Assembly: GCA_963828705.1 (NCBI GenBank)
Contig: CAWHGA010000049.1
Location: 62,001 to 126,000, forward strand
Direction of reading: 5' to 3'
Origin: CAWDJT01 sp963828705
GTDB taxonomy: Bacteria; Desulfobacterota; Syntrophobacteria; Syntrophobacterales; Syntrophobacteraceae
DNA: 64,000 nt
Shown here: piece by piece, positions 18,357-26,765 of the stretch
How positions within the stretch are numbered: the first letter of the stretch is position 1
How the letters are laid out: each line of letters opens with the position of its first letter
The notes under the pieces: model-generated
Databases searched by the model: none
The model's input: only the letters and a program-made list of their open reading frames with translations
Told to the model about the DNA's origin: nothing
Program-made: the position numbers and the translations under genes

Positions 18357-19081
18357 AACTGACCTGGACCTGGCTCTGGGCCATCCTGGTGGTGGTACTC
18401 GGTTTGTTCACAGCAGGCCCGTGGAGCGCCTGGGGACAGGAGCCGCAACCCAGCTCCGCGGCCTCTATCACTGTGCCGTTGCTGCTGCAGCAGATTGAAA
18501 CCAAGGCCAAGAGCCTGAAGAGTCTTAGCGGCCGATTCCAGCAGGCGAAGGTCACCCGTCTGCTGGCGGTCCCCATGGAATCCGAAGGGACCTTTTACTG
18601 GCAGCCGCCGGATCGCTTCCGCTGGGAAGTGACAAGCCCTGCCAGTTTCACCGTGGTAGCTCAAAGCGACACCGTTCTGGTACACTATGGTGACCTCAAC
18701 CGCGCCAATCTATACCGGCATCCGGCCGGCAATGGCCTGCTCGGCCAGATCATCGGCACAGCCGGCGATCCCGAACAATTCAAGCGCACCTACTCCATGC
18801 AAATCACAGCAGGGATGGAAGCCGCAGACCATCATTGGATTCAGCTCCAGATGGAACCGCAAACCGCTCGCCAGGCTCGCACTCTAAAACGGATCGAGGT
18901 GCTAATCGACCCGACCAGCTGGCTGCCGCAGAAGATCATGATCACTGAAACCAGTGGCGACTGGAGCAGCATTCGCCTCCACGACCTGGTGGAAAATGCC
19001 GACATGGCCGAAAGCCTCTTCAGCGTGCGCCCTCCTGAAGGAGTGGAAACGCGGCAGTTTATGGGAAGTGGTCGGCCATGA
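18353..19081 (+). CDS. LolA-like outer-membrane lipoprotein carrier protein
   Basis: The signal peptide (WLWAILVVVLGLFTAG) ends near WGQEP; the mature part is LolA/LolB-like with LSGRFQQAKVTRLLAVPMES, TFYWQPPDRFRWEV and the C-terminal LPQKIMITETSGDWSSIRL. Housekeeping LolA shuttles lipoproteins across the periplasm; cluster-bound homologues (ApeG type) are thought to carry polyene-lipid products or support their export. It overlaps the preceding radical SAM stop and the following acyltransferase start by ATGA each, so the three are tightly co-translated. Confidence 0.8.
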   Translation: MKLTWTWLWAILVVVLGLFTAGPWSAWGQEPQPSSAASITVPLLLQQIETKAKSLKSLSGRFQQAKVTRLLAVPMESEGTFYWQPPDRFRWEVTSPASFTVVAQSDTVLVHYGDLNRANLYRHPAGNGLLGQIIGTAGDPEQFKRTYSMQITAGMEAADHHWIQLQMEPQTARQARTLKRIEVLIDPTSWLPQKIMITETSGDWSSIRLHDLVENADMAESLFSVRPPEGVETRQFMGSGRP

Positions 19082-20013
19082 ATGGGTGTGCTTTTCTGTT
19101 TCCAGGTCAGGGTGCTCAGGTGGTGGGCATGGGACGCGAACTGGCGGAGGCGTTCCCGGAAGCTCGAGAACTGCTGGAACGCGCCGAAACCCATCTGCAC
19201 CTGCACTTGGGCGAGATCATGTTTGCCGGTCCGGTGGAACGGCTCAACGTGGATTTTACCGCGCAGGTGGCGGTCTACACGGTGAGCTGCATGGTGGTTC
19301 AAGTGCTGCACGCTGCGGGCATCAGGGCCGCAGCCCTGGCCCCTTACAGCTCCGGACTGTATGCCGCCGCCTATGCCGCCGGTGTTTTTGACTTCGAAAC
19401 CGGCCTCACCCTCATGCAGCAAGCCGACCTCTGCATTCGTCAACACAACCCTGCGGGCAATGCGGGAACCATGGGGGTGGTTTTGGGGCTTTCAGCGGCC
19501 GACGTAACCGGCCTGTGTGCTCAGACGGACGGCGTGGTGGAAGTGAGCATCATCAACACCCATCACCAGATCATCGTCTCCGGTCAACGGTCGGCCGTGG
19601 CTGCCCTATTGCCAAAGGCCGCGGCGGCAGAGGCGCTGAAAACCGGTTTGCTTCCCGCTTCAGCCCCCTATCATTGCAGCCTGCTGGCCGCTGCCGACCA
19701 GTGCCTGGCCGCGAAGGTCGCGCAAACACCGCTGGCCGATCCCCATACGCCGATCATTTCCTACATCGACGGGACAGCGCTGGTGGATCGGCCGGCGGTG
19801 ACCAAGATGCTCTCCAACCAGCTTGCCAATCCGGTCAATTGGGTTAAGGTGGTAGAAGAACTGGTGCGTCGCGAACTGGCCCCTATGGTGGAGATCGGCC
19901 CAGGGCAGATGCTGGGGCGCTGTGTGCGCTGGATTCATCGCCGAGCGACGATCCACTACACGGAAACCACCACTGCGGTGGAGGCCGCCATCGCTGCGGT
20001 CGCGCGCGGTTGA
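19078..20013 (+). CDS. FabD-like acyl-CoA:ACP transacylase with altered active-site motifs
   Basis: It begins FLFPGQGAQVVGMGRELAE and keeps the family layout to VEIGPGQMLG. The nucleophile elbow, normally GHSLGE, reads APYSSGLYAA: the Ser is kept but the preceding His and following Glu are not. The helix that in FabD supplies the Arg binding the malonyl carboxylate reads LMQQADLCIRQ, and the Arg seems displaced. The second catalytic His is kept in SAPYHCSLL. So it may load something other than malonyl groups (inference). It is the last of the ATGA-coupled trio. Confidence 0.75.
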   Translation: MNGCAFLFPGQGAQVVGMGRELAEAFPEARELLERAETHLHLHLGEIMFAGPVERLNVDFTAQVAVYTVSCMVVQVLHAAGIRAAALAPYSSGLYAAAYAAGVFDFETGLTLMQQADLCIRQHNPAGNAGTMGVVLGLSAADVTGLCAQTDGVVEVSIINTHHQIIVSGQRSAVAALLPKAAAAEALKTGLLPASAPYHCSLLAAADQCLAAKVAQTPLADPHTPIISYIDGTALVDRPAVTKMLSNQLANPVNWVKVVEELVRRELAPMVEIGPGQMLGRCVRWIHRRATIHYTETTTAVEAAIAAVARG

Positions 20014-20054
20014 AGCGACGGCCAAACCTACCCCATCATAGCGGATGAACCAAG

Positions 20055-20717
20055 GTGCCCCCTGTGGTCAGGACAATCACTATTACTGTCGTCAGAATCA
20101 TCGCCCTGATCCTATTGGGTTGCGCCTGCATCGTCCTTTATCCTTACCTCAACCAGGAGAACCTGAGTGGGTTTATTGACCGAAACCGCATAGGCGCTCC
20201 GCTGGCTTTTATTGCCATCTGCGCTTTCAAGCCGCTGCTGTTTTTCTTGCCTTCCCTGGGACTAACCATTGTGGCCGGCACTTTGTTTGGCGCTCTCTGG
20301 GGAACGATATACGTAGCCATTGGCGGTGCCCTTTCAACGATAGTCGGGTTTTTCTTCGCCAAGTGGTTCGGCCGAGATCTAATTCAACCGCTGTTGAATA
20401 ATAGCAAGGCCACAAAACTCCTGGACATATGGTCCAAGGAATACGGCAAGAAGGCGGTACTGATCATGAGGTTGTGCAACATGCCCTGGGATATCGTGAG
20501 TTACTGGGCTGGGCTGACCGACATGCCTTTCAAGGACTTCTATGTGGCAAGCTTGATAGCACTAGTGCCGACTAGTTTTCTATACACATATTTCGGGACA
20601 CAACTGTTTACTCCAATGAGTATCGGTTTTACCGTTTCATTGGCAATGATTATTATGATGGGATCACTTCCTTATGTGTGGAAGTATGTAAGGAAGTGTA
20701 CCACGGCAAGCAAATAG
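20055..20717 (+). CDS. VTT/DedA-family (TVP38/TMEM64-like) membrane protein
   Basis: A 220-aa polytopic protein with about five hydrophobic segments. The family signature region is FKPLLFFLPSLGLTIVAGTLFG followed by GGALSTIVGFFFAKWFGRD. VTT-domain proteins are linked to lipid scrambling and transport of lipid carriers across the inner membrane. That role would fit an envelope-lipid cluster, but the family is also common elsewhere. The start shown is a GTG at 20055; a second GTG at 20064 is possible. It follows the FabD-like gene by 41 bases on the same strand. Confidence 0.75.
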   Translation: MPPVVRTITITVVRIIALILLGCACIVLYPYLNQENLSGFIDRNRIGAPLAFIAICAFKPLLFFLPSLGLTIVAGTLFGALWGTIYVAIGGALSTIVGFFFAKWFGRDLIQPLLNNSKATKLLDIWSKEYGKKAVLIMRLCNMPWDIVSYWAGLTDMPFKDFYVASLIALVPTSFLYTYFGTQLFTPMSIGFTVSLAMIIMMGSLPYVWKYVRKCTTASK

Positions 20718-21100
20718 TTTCAGTTTTGTATTTCAAGTGTTGGAAGAATGTGAGACTTTGCAGAGCGCCACCGCGACGGCAAGGCACCATATTGATCTTA
20801 TTAGCGTTTCTCTGTGCTCTCCGTGTCTCTGTGGTTAATTGAGAATGAAGCTTTTTATGCTGAGCGAGTATAGGTTATTGCTGAGGAGTCGTCGAGAAAT
20901 AGCCCTGGCACTTCGAGCTTCTTCCATAGCGTCATCCCCCGCGCCGGCGGGGGGATTATAACTTAAACAAGACTAGATTCCCGCTTCAGCCGTAAAGCCT
21001 GCGGGGACAAGTTTGACGGGAATGATGGTCGAAATCCCTTTTCGCCGGCACAAGTGGAGAAGTATTCTTGCGCGATCGTCAACCGGTTCTCCCACCGGGA
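20718..21100. other. Intergenic region with dispersed repeats
   Basis: No convincing gene. Bases 20807-20842 carry a short repeat of the type CTCTGTGCTCTCCGTGTCTC, with relatives near 17010, 29460 (other strand) and 42100. Bases 20928-20958 hold a palindrome (CCCCGCGCCGGCGGGG) of the GCGGGAATGAC repeat family. The region separates the convergent VTT and radical SAM genes. Confidence 0.45.
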
Positions 21101-22378
21101 TCATTTCCATTGGCCATAGGCTCCCCGGCGGTAGGACAGGTTGAACGCGAGCGCCATAAGCACCCGCTTGCTGAACCAGGGTAGCCGGCTCAGAATGCCG
21201 CTGTAGGAATACGTACGCAGGTAACAATTGATAATTCCGTCCTGCAGCGCAGCCGCTGAAAGGTTCGAGGGTTCATAGACCACATTCAGGCGATCGTACT
21301 TGGACCAGTCTTTGTGAAGCAACCGCCCCTCACCTTCAAATTTCTCAAAAATGCTGGTCCCCGGAAGAGGCGTCAAAACACAGAAATTTGCCGATTCCAG
21401 CTTGGTCGAAAAGACGAAATCCAATACCGGTTCGAAAGAATGGGCATCATCGTTATCAAAACCAAAAACAAAACTCCCCTGGACAAAAATCCCTTCCTGA
21501 TGAATACGCCTGATTTTTTCGCGATACTCCGCGACCACATTGATCCCTTTACCGATAAAGGCAATGTTGTTCTGATTGATACTCTCAATGCCGATTAACA
21601 CTCCGATGCATCCAGCCTTACGCATTGCCGCCAAAAGCGTGTCATCGTCAGCTACATTTAAGGTGACCTGGCAAACCCATCTCTTCTTGAGTGGAGTAAT
21701 AAGCCTCAGCAGCTCTAGAGAATATTGCTTATCAAAACACAGGTTATCATCAACAAAGATAAAAAGACGATCACGGAGGGAAGCGATTTCCCGAGCAACG
21801 TTCGCGGGGTTTCTTTTGCGGTATTTTCTTCCAAAAAACTTCGACGTCGAACAAAAACTGCACCCGTGGGGGCAGCCTCGCGTCGCCATCACGGTCGATG
21901 GAATTCTGTAGGCTTGCCGCTTGAACAGGTCTCTTCGAGGGCCGGGGCAATCCCAGAGATCGGCATACTGTTGAGTCCGGTAGACGGCCTGCAACTGGCC
22001 GACACTGAAGTCCCTCAATAGCTGCGGCCAGGTGTCTTCGGCTTCGCCAATGACCACCGCGTCGGCATGCTGCTGCGCCTCCTCGGGAAGCATGGAAGCG
22101 TGGATTCCACCAATTACCACCGGCATATTTCTTTGCCGAAACTCGGCGGCAATTTCATAGCCGCGGAGGGAATTGGATGTCATGATGCCGATCCCTACCA
22201 GGTCGGCGTGGTCATCGAAATCAATGGCTTCGATGGCCTCATCGATAATGCGAACATCATGGCCAGGCGGGGTTGCAGCGGCAACGTAGCCAAGTCCCAA
22301 TGGGGGCCAGCCAAAATGGCTTTTTTGACCCTTCCAGCGCTGTGAATCGGAGCATGGTTGGATGAGCGTGATTTTCAT
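21101..22378 (-). CDS. B12-binding-domain radical SAM enzyme
   Basis: An intact 425-aa relative of the enzyme at 17063-18356: MKITLIQPCSDS, VVIGGIHASMLPEEA, VVIGEAEDTWPQL in the cobalamin-binding half, then MATRGCPHGCSFCSTSK as the cluster-binding motif, FIFVDDNLCF and SFVFGFDNDD. The C-terminus (ILSRLPWFSKRVLMALAF) is hydrophobic. Substrate unknown; the paralogous pair suggests two successive radical steps, or two versions of one step, on the same product. A GAGGACTCCC sits before the ATG. It is convergent with the VTT gene and divergent from the ferredoxin-like gene. Confidence 0.85.
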   Translation of the reverse strand: MKITLIQPCSDSQRWKGQKSHFGWPPLGLGYVAAATPPGHDVRIIDEAIEAIDFDDHADLVGIGIMTSNSLRGYEIAAEFRQRNMPVVIGGIHASMLPEEAQQHADAVVIGEAEDTWPQLLRDFSVGQLQAVYRTQQYADLWDCPGPRRDLFKRQAYRIPSTVMATRGCPHGCSFCSTSKFFGRKYRKRNPANVAREIASLRDRLFIFVDDNLCFDKQYSLELLRLITPLKKRWVCQVTLNVADDDTLLAAMRKAGCIGVLIGIESINQNNIAFIGKGINVVAEYREKIRRIHQEGIFVQGSFVFGFDNDDAHSFEPVLDFVFSTKLESANFCVLTPLPGTSIFEKFEGEGRLLHKDWSKYDRLNVVYEPSNLSAAALQDGIINCYLRTYSYSGILSRLPWFSKRVLMALAFNLSYRRGAYGQWK

Positions 22379-22458
22379 GGGAGTCCTCAGGGAACGTCAG
22401 GTCCGCATAGCTTTACTTAGACCTTAGAAAAAGAATTAGTAGCAGTAACGCAATCCAT

Positions 22459-22486
22459 CGTCATTCCGGCGAAAGCCAGGATGACG
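22459..22486. repeat. REP-like palindrome
   Basis: CGTCATTC...GATGACG with arms around GGCGAAAGCC; one copy of the short dispersed repeat family also seen at 23863-23880, near 49190 and inside both MITE copies. The rest of 22379-22663 holds no gene I can support. Confidence 0.45.
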
Positions 22487-22663
22487 TGAGTATGAGCAAA
22501 TCCAGAATCATTTTCAAAGCTATAAAAGGGAACCGATTCAACTAAGGGGGCCGGCTGCCGGTAGCAATCGAGGCTTAAGGTCCAACCCACTGATTCCAAT
22601 TCATTTCTTGATTTTCGGCGGAGAGCGGTGCATGCTTCAAAGCCTGCTAGTTTGACGTTGAGG

Positions 22664-22693
22664 TTGACGGCAAGTCACACGGAGAAATAGATA
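22664..22693 (+). promoter_or_regulatory. Sigma70-like promoter for the ferredoxin-like gene
   Basis: TTGACG (22664-22669) and TAGATA (22688-22693) are spaced by 18 bases; the ATG at 22717 follows with GGAGA seven bases before it. Confidence 0.4.
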
Positions 22694-22716
22694 TACCGGA
22701 GACATGGAGAACTCTC

Positions 22717-23797
22717 ATGGAGAATATGCAAAACGTTTATGAAAACCTGGCTGCCCATCTGGACCGACTGCCGGCCGGCTTCCCACGCACCCCTTCAGGA
22801 GTTGAAATGCGCATTCTCAAGCGCCTGTTCACCCCGGAAGAAGCCGCCCTGGCTCAGCTCATGACTTTCAAACCGGAAACCTCGCAACAGGTTGCTGAAC
22901 GCACCGGCGGTGATGCGCAGCAGCTTGCCGACCGCCTGGAGGACATGGCCCGCAAGGGGTTGCTGTTTCGCCTCCGCAAAGGCGACGACACGCGCTACAT
23001 GGCCGCCCAGTTTGTGGTGGGGATCTGGGAATACCATGTCAATGATCTGGACCCGGAACTGATCAAGGACGTCAATGAATACCTTCCCCATTTCTTTCAG
23101 GGGCCCAAACCGGCCACGCACCCCGCAGCTGCGCACTATTCCCATCGCCCGCGCCTTGACTCCGGAACAGACCATCATGCCCTACGATGAGGTCCGCAAG
23201 ATCATTTCGCAGCAGCATAAGATCGTTGTGGCACCGTGTATCTGCCGCAAAGAACACAAAATGATGGCCAAGGGGTGTGATCGTCCCATGGAGGGCTGTC
23301 TGGTGTTCGGCACGGGAGCCGCTTACTATGAAGACAACGGCCTGGGACGGGCTATCGACCAGGATGAAGCGCTCCGCATCCTGCAGCAGGCCGAAGAAGC
23401 GGGCCTGGTGCTGCAGCCTTCCAACGCCCAGAAGGTGGAAAACATCTGTACCTGCTGCGGATGCTGCTGCCAGATCTTGAAGAACCTCAAGCAGCTTCCC
23501 ATTCCGGCTGACTACGTGGCGTCCAACTATTACGCCGCGGTGGATGAACCGCAGTGCATCGGTTGCGAGGTGTGCCTGGATCGCTGTCAGATGGAAGCCA
23601 TCCGCATGGAGGACGGTATCGCTCGGATCGATCGCCAGCGCTGCATCGGCTGCGGCCTCTGTGTCCCCACCTGTGACGCTCAAGCCATCCGGCTTGTGGT
23701 CAAACAACCCGAGCAACAGGTCGCCCCACCCAATCGCATTACCGAAACCTATGTGCAGATCGCCAAGGAACGCATGCAAAATGTCCGGCGGGCTTAA
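22717..23797 (+). CDS. Ferredoxin-like 4Fe-4S protein with N-terminal winged-helix region, frameshifted
   Basis: The N-terminal 120 residues (AHLDRLPAGFPRTPSGVEM, ILKRLFTPEEAALA) look like a winged-helix domain common in anaerobe Fe-S proteins. After a frame change at about 23105, Cys-rich parts follow: CICRKEHKMM, CTCCGCCCQ, then two [4Fe-4S] ferredoxin motifs CIGCEVCLDRC and CIGCGLCVPTC. About 360 aa when joined. It probably carries electrons, possibly for the activase or radical SAM enzymes of the neighbouring cluster; this link is by proximity only. Confidence 0.75.
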
Positions 23798-23862
23798 ACC
23801 GAGCAACTCGCCCGAGGCGCAGGCCAATGCGCAAGAGCGGCAATCCGGACTCTGATACTGGA

Positions 23863-23880
23863 TGCCCGTCTTTGCGGGCA
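23863..23880. repeat. REP-like palindrome
   Basis: TGCCCGTC-TT-GCGGGCA; same family as 22459-22486. Confidence 0.4.
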
Positions 23881-23940
23881 TGACGACCGCAAACCGCTTA
23901 CCCAATGGCGTGGACTTGCACCAGGCAGACCATCCCGGCT

Positions 23941-23968
23941 AAAACAAAAAACCCGCGCAGAGCGGGTT
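23941..23968 (-). terminator. Rho-independent terminator for the 24034-24771 gene
   Basis: On the minus strand AACCCGC (pairing 23962-23968 with 23950-23956) forms a GC-rich stem followed by a T-rich tract TTTTTGTTTT. Confidence 0.65.
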
Positions 23969-24033
23969 GAATCATCGCTTGACCAGGAGGCGGCGCTCCA
24001 TGCCGGGCACCGCCTTCTCCATCCAAGGCAATA

Positions 24034-24771
24034 CTACAGTTCTTTGGGGTAAACGTTTCCGGTTTCGACAATCCGCCAGCCGTGGCGCGTCGCGCCCAGC
24101 AGCAGGTTGATCTGCCAGCCCAGCTTGCAGTGGTCGGAAATATCCTGTGGGACCTTAACTTCGATGGTACCCACATCGGAACCGGTGGCGGAAAGAAACA
24201 ATTTGCCGGGCTGAATCTGTTCCACCACGAAGTAATCGTCCAATTCCTCGTTCCAGTAACGTGGGGCATGGGTCTGGGCATACTCATAGAGCAGCCTGGC
24301 GAGCCGTTCCGCCGCCGGCAGTTCACGGGCCGCTTCGGACGATAGTGAACAGGCGCTCTTGACCTGCCGCTCATCCACGTGGCCCTGTTCCTCCAGCCAT
24401 AACGCCAGCTTCTTAGTGACCGTTCCGGCCGCCCGCAGCAGCTCTTCCGACGCCATGACCTTGCGGATCATAAAAAAATTCAAAAAGGTAGCGAGGTTCT
24501 TCAGAATCTTGTCGGGCCCGAAAACGGCACAAAACTCCAGTTCCCGGTAATCGTAAAGCCTTTGGTAGAGGGTCACATCGGTGGGCTGATCCAGGTCTTG
24601 CACCCCGTAGCTGTTCAGGCAGTGCCGGTACAGATCGATCACTTCTTCATAGCGACGGTACGTTCTGGGTTTGAGCCGCGGTTTCTGATCGTGCAGGAAC
24701 TTGTCCAGAACTTGTTCGATATTGGGCTGAGCCACCGTAGGAAATTGTAGTACCTTGCTTGTGTTCTTCAT
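24034..24771 (-). CDS. Conserved hypothetical protein, 245 aa
   Basis: I do not recognise a named family. The N-terminal 70 residues (VLDKFLHDQKPRLKPRTYRRYEEVIDLYRHCL) look like the alpha-helical core-binding (SAM-like) domain seen in tyrosine recombinases, but there is no catalytic recombinase domain. The C-terminal part (EELDDYFVVEQIQPGKLFL, ETGNVYPKEL) looks like a small beta-rich domain. No signal peptide or membrane segment, so cytoplasmic. It is monocistronic with its own terminator. Confidence 0.55.
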   Translation of the reverse strand: MKNTSKVLQFPTVAQPNIEQVLDKFLHDQKPRLKPRTYRRYEEVIDLYRHCLNSYGVQDLDQPTDVTLYQRLYDYRELEFCAVFGPDKILKNLATFLNFFMIRKVMASEELLRAAGTVTKKLALWLEEQGHVDERQVKSACSLSSEAARELPAAERLARLLYEYAQTHAPRYWNEELDDYFVVEQIQPGKLFLSATGSDVGTIEVKVPQDISDHCKLGWQINLLLGATRHGWRIVETGNVYPKEL

Positions 24772-24900
24772 TGTTTCGATCTACTCTCGGATGCTTATGT
24801 CAACAATGATACCCGGTCCAGAACCTGCCCCCCCACCAAGGCCCTCCCGTGAGCCACTTCAGAGCGCGTTTCGGGACCTCATTCACCCTCTTGGTCAGTT

Positions 24901-25224
24901 TTATACTCGGCTTCCACAGTAAGGACAATAGGTAAATGCGGGTTGCAAGGCCTGCCGGCAAGACCGGCAAACATGCGGCTGGAGCGCGCTGGCACGGCGT
25001 TCCGACGACCACATCGGCTGCTCGGGATCAAAGGTTTGCTGGCAGCGATCACACACCAGCATCACCGGCCCTCGTTTGACCGGAATGAGAGGGATGAAAA
25101 ACAGACTCAGATAATGGTCAACGCGCTTGAGTCGCGCCTGCGCCAGGCCGCATGCCGGACACAGCCGCGGCGTTTCGTCGACAGTCACCGTGCGCGGTTG
25201 AATGCCACCAATGAAAAAAAACAT
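24901..25224 (-). CDS. Small zinc-ribbon protein
   Basis: From MFFFIGGIQPRT the protein is about 107 aa with two zinc ribbons: CPACGLAQARLKRVDHY paired with CDRCQQTF, and CRSCRQAL paired with CPYCGSRV. A hydrophobic stretch (LSLFFIPLIPVKRG) lies between the first pair. Proteins of this layout are widespread and uncharacterised. The open frame extends upstream into the MITE copy at 25248-25375, which is not part of the gene, so the ATG at 25224 is the better start. Confidence 0.65.
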   Translation of the reverse strand: MFFFIGGIQPRTVTVDETPRLCPACGLAQARLKRVDHYLSLFFIPLIPVKRGPVMLVCDRCQQTFDPEQPMWSSERRASALQPHVCRSCRQALQPAFTYCPYCGSRV

Positions 25225-25247
25225 CCTGCCTCCAAAGCCTCCCCAAA

Positions 25248-25375
25248 GAGGCTGTTGCAAAAGCTCTAAAGCCCGTCACCCGCGAAGGCGGGGGTCCGAA
25301 GTTATTGAAAAACCTGGATTCCCGCCTGCGCGGGAATGACGTTTGTGGGCTGAATGCGAGTTTTGCAACAGCCTC
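25248..25375. repeat. MITE-like repeat, copy 1
   Basis: A 128-bp sequence bounded by GAGGCTGTTGCAAAA and TTTTGCAACAGCCTC, a perfect 15-bp terminal inverted repeat. It contains GCGAAGGCGGGGGTCC and GATTCCCGCCTGCGCGGGAA palindromic units. A second copy, nearly identical over most of its length, is at 26472-26601. Too short to code for a transposase. Confidence 0.75.
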
Positions 25376-25571
25376 CCAACCCTTGCCATCAATACTGTTG
25401 AATAGAACTGATCTGCCAACGCAGCGTTGTCCTCCCGCCATCAACGGGATGGGAACGCTCGGGTGCGGGCGATCCTCAGGCTTCAACTATGATCGCCCCG
25501 CTCATGGAAAACGGGAGGGACCATTCTTACGCCATGGCCGAATTGTATCCACCAGGAAGTTTATCACAGAA

Positions 25572-25853
25572 TCAGAGGATCTGAAACCTGGGGGCTTCCA
25601 AGTGCCCCTGTTTGCAGCGGGGGCAGCGACCGGGTCGGGTCAGCCGCTGCCGGTCTTCGAACACAAAACCGCAACTGCGGCACCGCGATGGCTGCACCCG
25701 CAGCTTGTGACCGTGGGCGCTGAGCGAGCGAGCGATGTGGTCCAGATGGCCATAAGCTTCCTTTTCTGAGATCCCCACAGCCTGTGACAGCTCCCGCGCA
25801 CTCATTTCCCGCTCCTGCAGGAGCGCCATAATCTGCTGACGGATAGTATGCAC
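25572..25853 (-). CDS. COG3357-like transcriptional regulator: HTH plus zinc ribbon
   Basis: A 93-aa protein with an N-terminal ArsR-like helix-turn-helix (IRQQIMALLQEREMSARELS, SEKEAYGHLDHIARSL) and a C-terminal rubredoxin-like zinc ribbon (CRSCGFVF and CPRCKQGH). This matches the short predicted regulators of COG3357. The ligand and target genes are unknown; it stands alone between the two MITE copies. Confidence 0.7.
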   Translation of the reverse strand: MHTIRQQIMALLQEREMSARELSQAVGISEKEAYGHLDHIARSLSAHGHKLRVQPSRCRSCGFVFEDRQRLTRPGRCPRCKQGHLEAPRFQIL

Positions 25854-26092
25854 TGGTGATCACTCCCAACACCGACTTATCCAATTTCCTTCTTAAGTGC
25901 ATCAAGTCAAGCTTTAGAATGAAAACCTGAGGACTTTATGCGGAGGCTTTGGAGGAAAACGGAAGCGGTCGAAGGAATAGTTTCAGAGCGCCGGTCTCCA
26001 GGCACTTTGGCTTACCGGTGACACTCAAAGGCGGTATCTGGCGGCACTCATCAGTACTTACGGCTTAATGCCCGATGCTGACAGGTTGATAT

Positions 26093-26284
26093 TCAGACGA
26101 AGATATCAACGCCGCCACGGGCGGCGGCCTGTTTTGAAAGCTCCGCAATCCTCTGAGCATTCTCTGCCAGCATTGCTGCCAGTGCCTGCTGGGCTTCGGC
26201 GTTGGCCTTGATGACGCTCATTGCCACCTGTTCCTGCACTCTTGACTGGACGAGCGAAACCGCTGTTGTTGCAAGGTCTGACAT
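26093..26284 (-). CDS. YjfB-family putative motility protein
   Basis: A 63-aa protein with the family pattern: ATTAVSLVQSRVQEQVAMSV, then an Ala-rich helix and a short polar end. YjfB-like proteins are small, often near motility genes and of unknown mechanism. GAGGAGAG lies just upstream of the ATG. It is far from the flagellar genes of this window. Confidence 0.6.
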   Translation of the reverse strand: MSDLATTAVSLVQSRVQEQVAMSVIKANAEAQQALAAMLAENAQRIAELSKQAAARGGVDIFV

Positions 26285-26471
26285 TTACTCTCCTCTGCCT
26301 GCCTCATACGAACAGGTCAACCCCACCTGAACCCTGCCGGCTATTGTTGTCAGTACCGGAATACTGTTGTTTCTCCGAGTAGAATGGGGTGAACAGAGCT
26401 TCTACAAGAGCCTCACGTACACGTTAAGAGCATAACATACGGCACAGGGGTCATCAATGGCTTCTGTTTAG

Positions 26472-26601
26472 GAGGCTGTTGCAAAACCTCTAAATCTCGT
26501 CACCCCCGCGAAGGCGGGGGTCCAGAAGTCATTGAAAAACCTGGATTCCCGCCTGCGCGGGAATGACGTTTGTGGGCTGAATGCGAGTTCTGCAACAGCC
26601 T
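26472..26601. repeat. MITE-like repeat, copy 2
   Basis: Begins GAGGCTGTTGCAAAACC and ends TTCTGCAACAGCCTT, so the right end carries two mismatches relative to copy 1 (25248-25375); the interior is nearly identical. It lies downstream of trpF. The rest of 26285-26765 holds no gene I can support. Confidence 0.7.
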
Positions 26602-26765
26602 TCTAGGGACTTGGAAACAACCACAGCCGGCAAGCGAACACAGAAATCATCTGATAGACCGTGGGCTATCGTGTGTTGTTCGTGTGCGTTTTGGGGCCTG
26701 TGGCCCGCACCCGTTCAATGCGAGGAGGGATCTTGCAGCCGTGAGGGGGGCGAGGGCTTCAACCG

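Noticed and set aside
20973..21227. 84-codon minus-strand frame after the B12 radical SAM gene
   Set aside because: It mostly overlaps the 3' end of that gene in another frame and has no family features.
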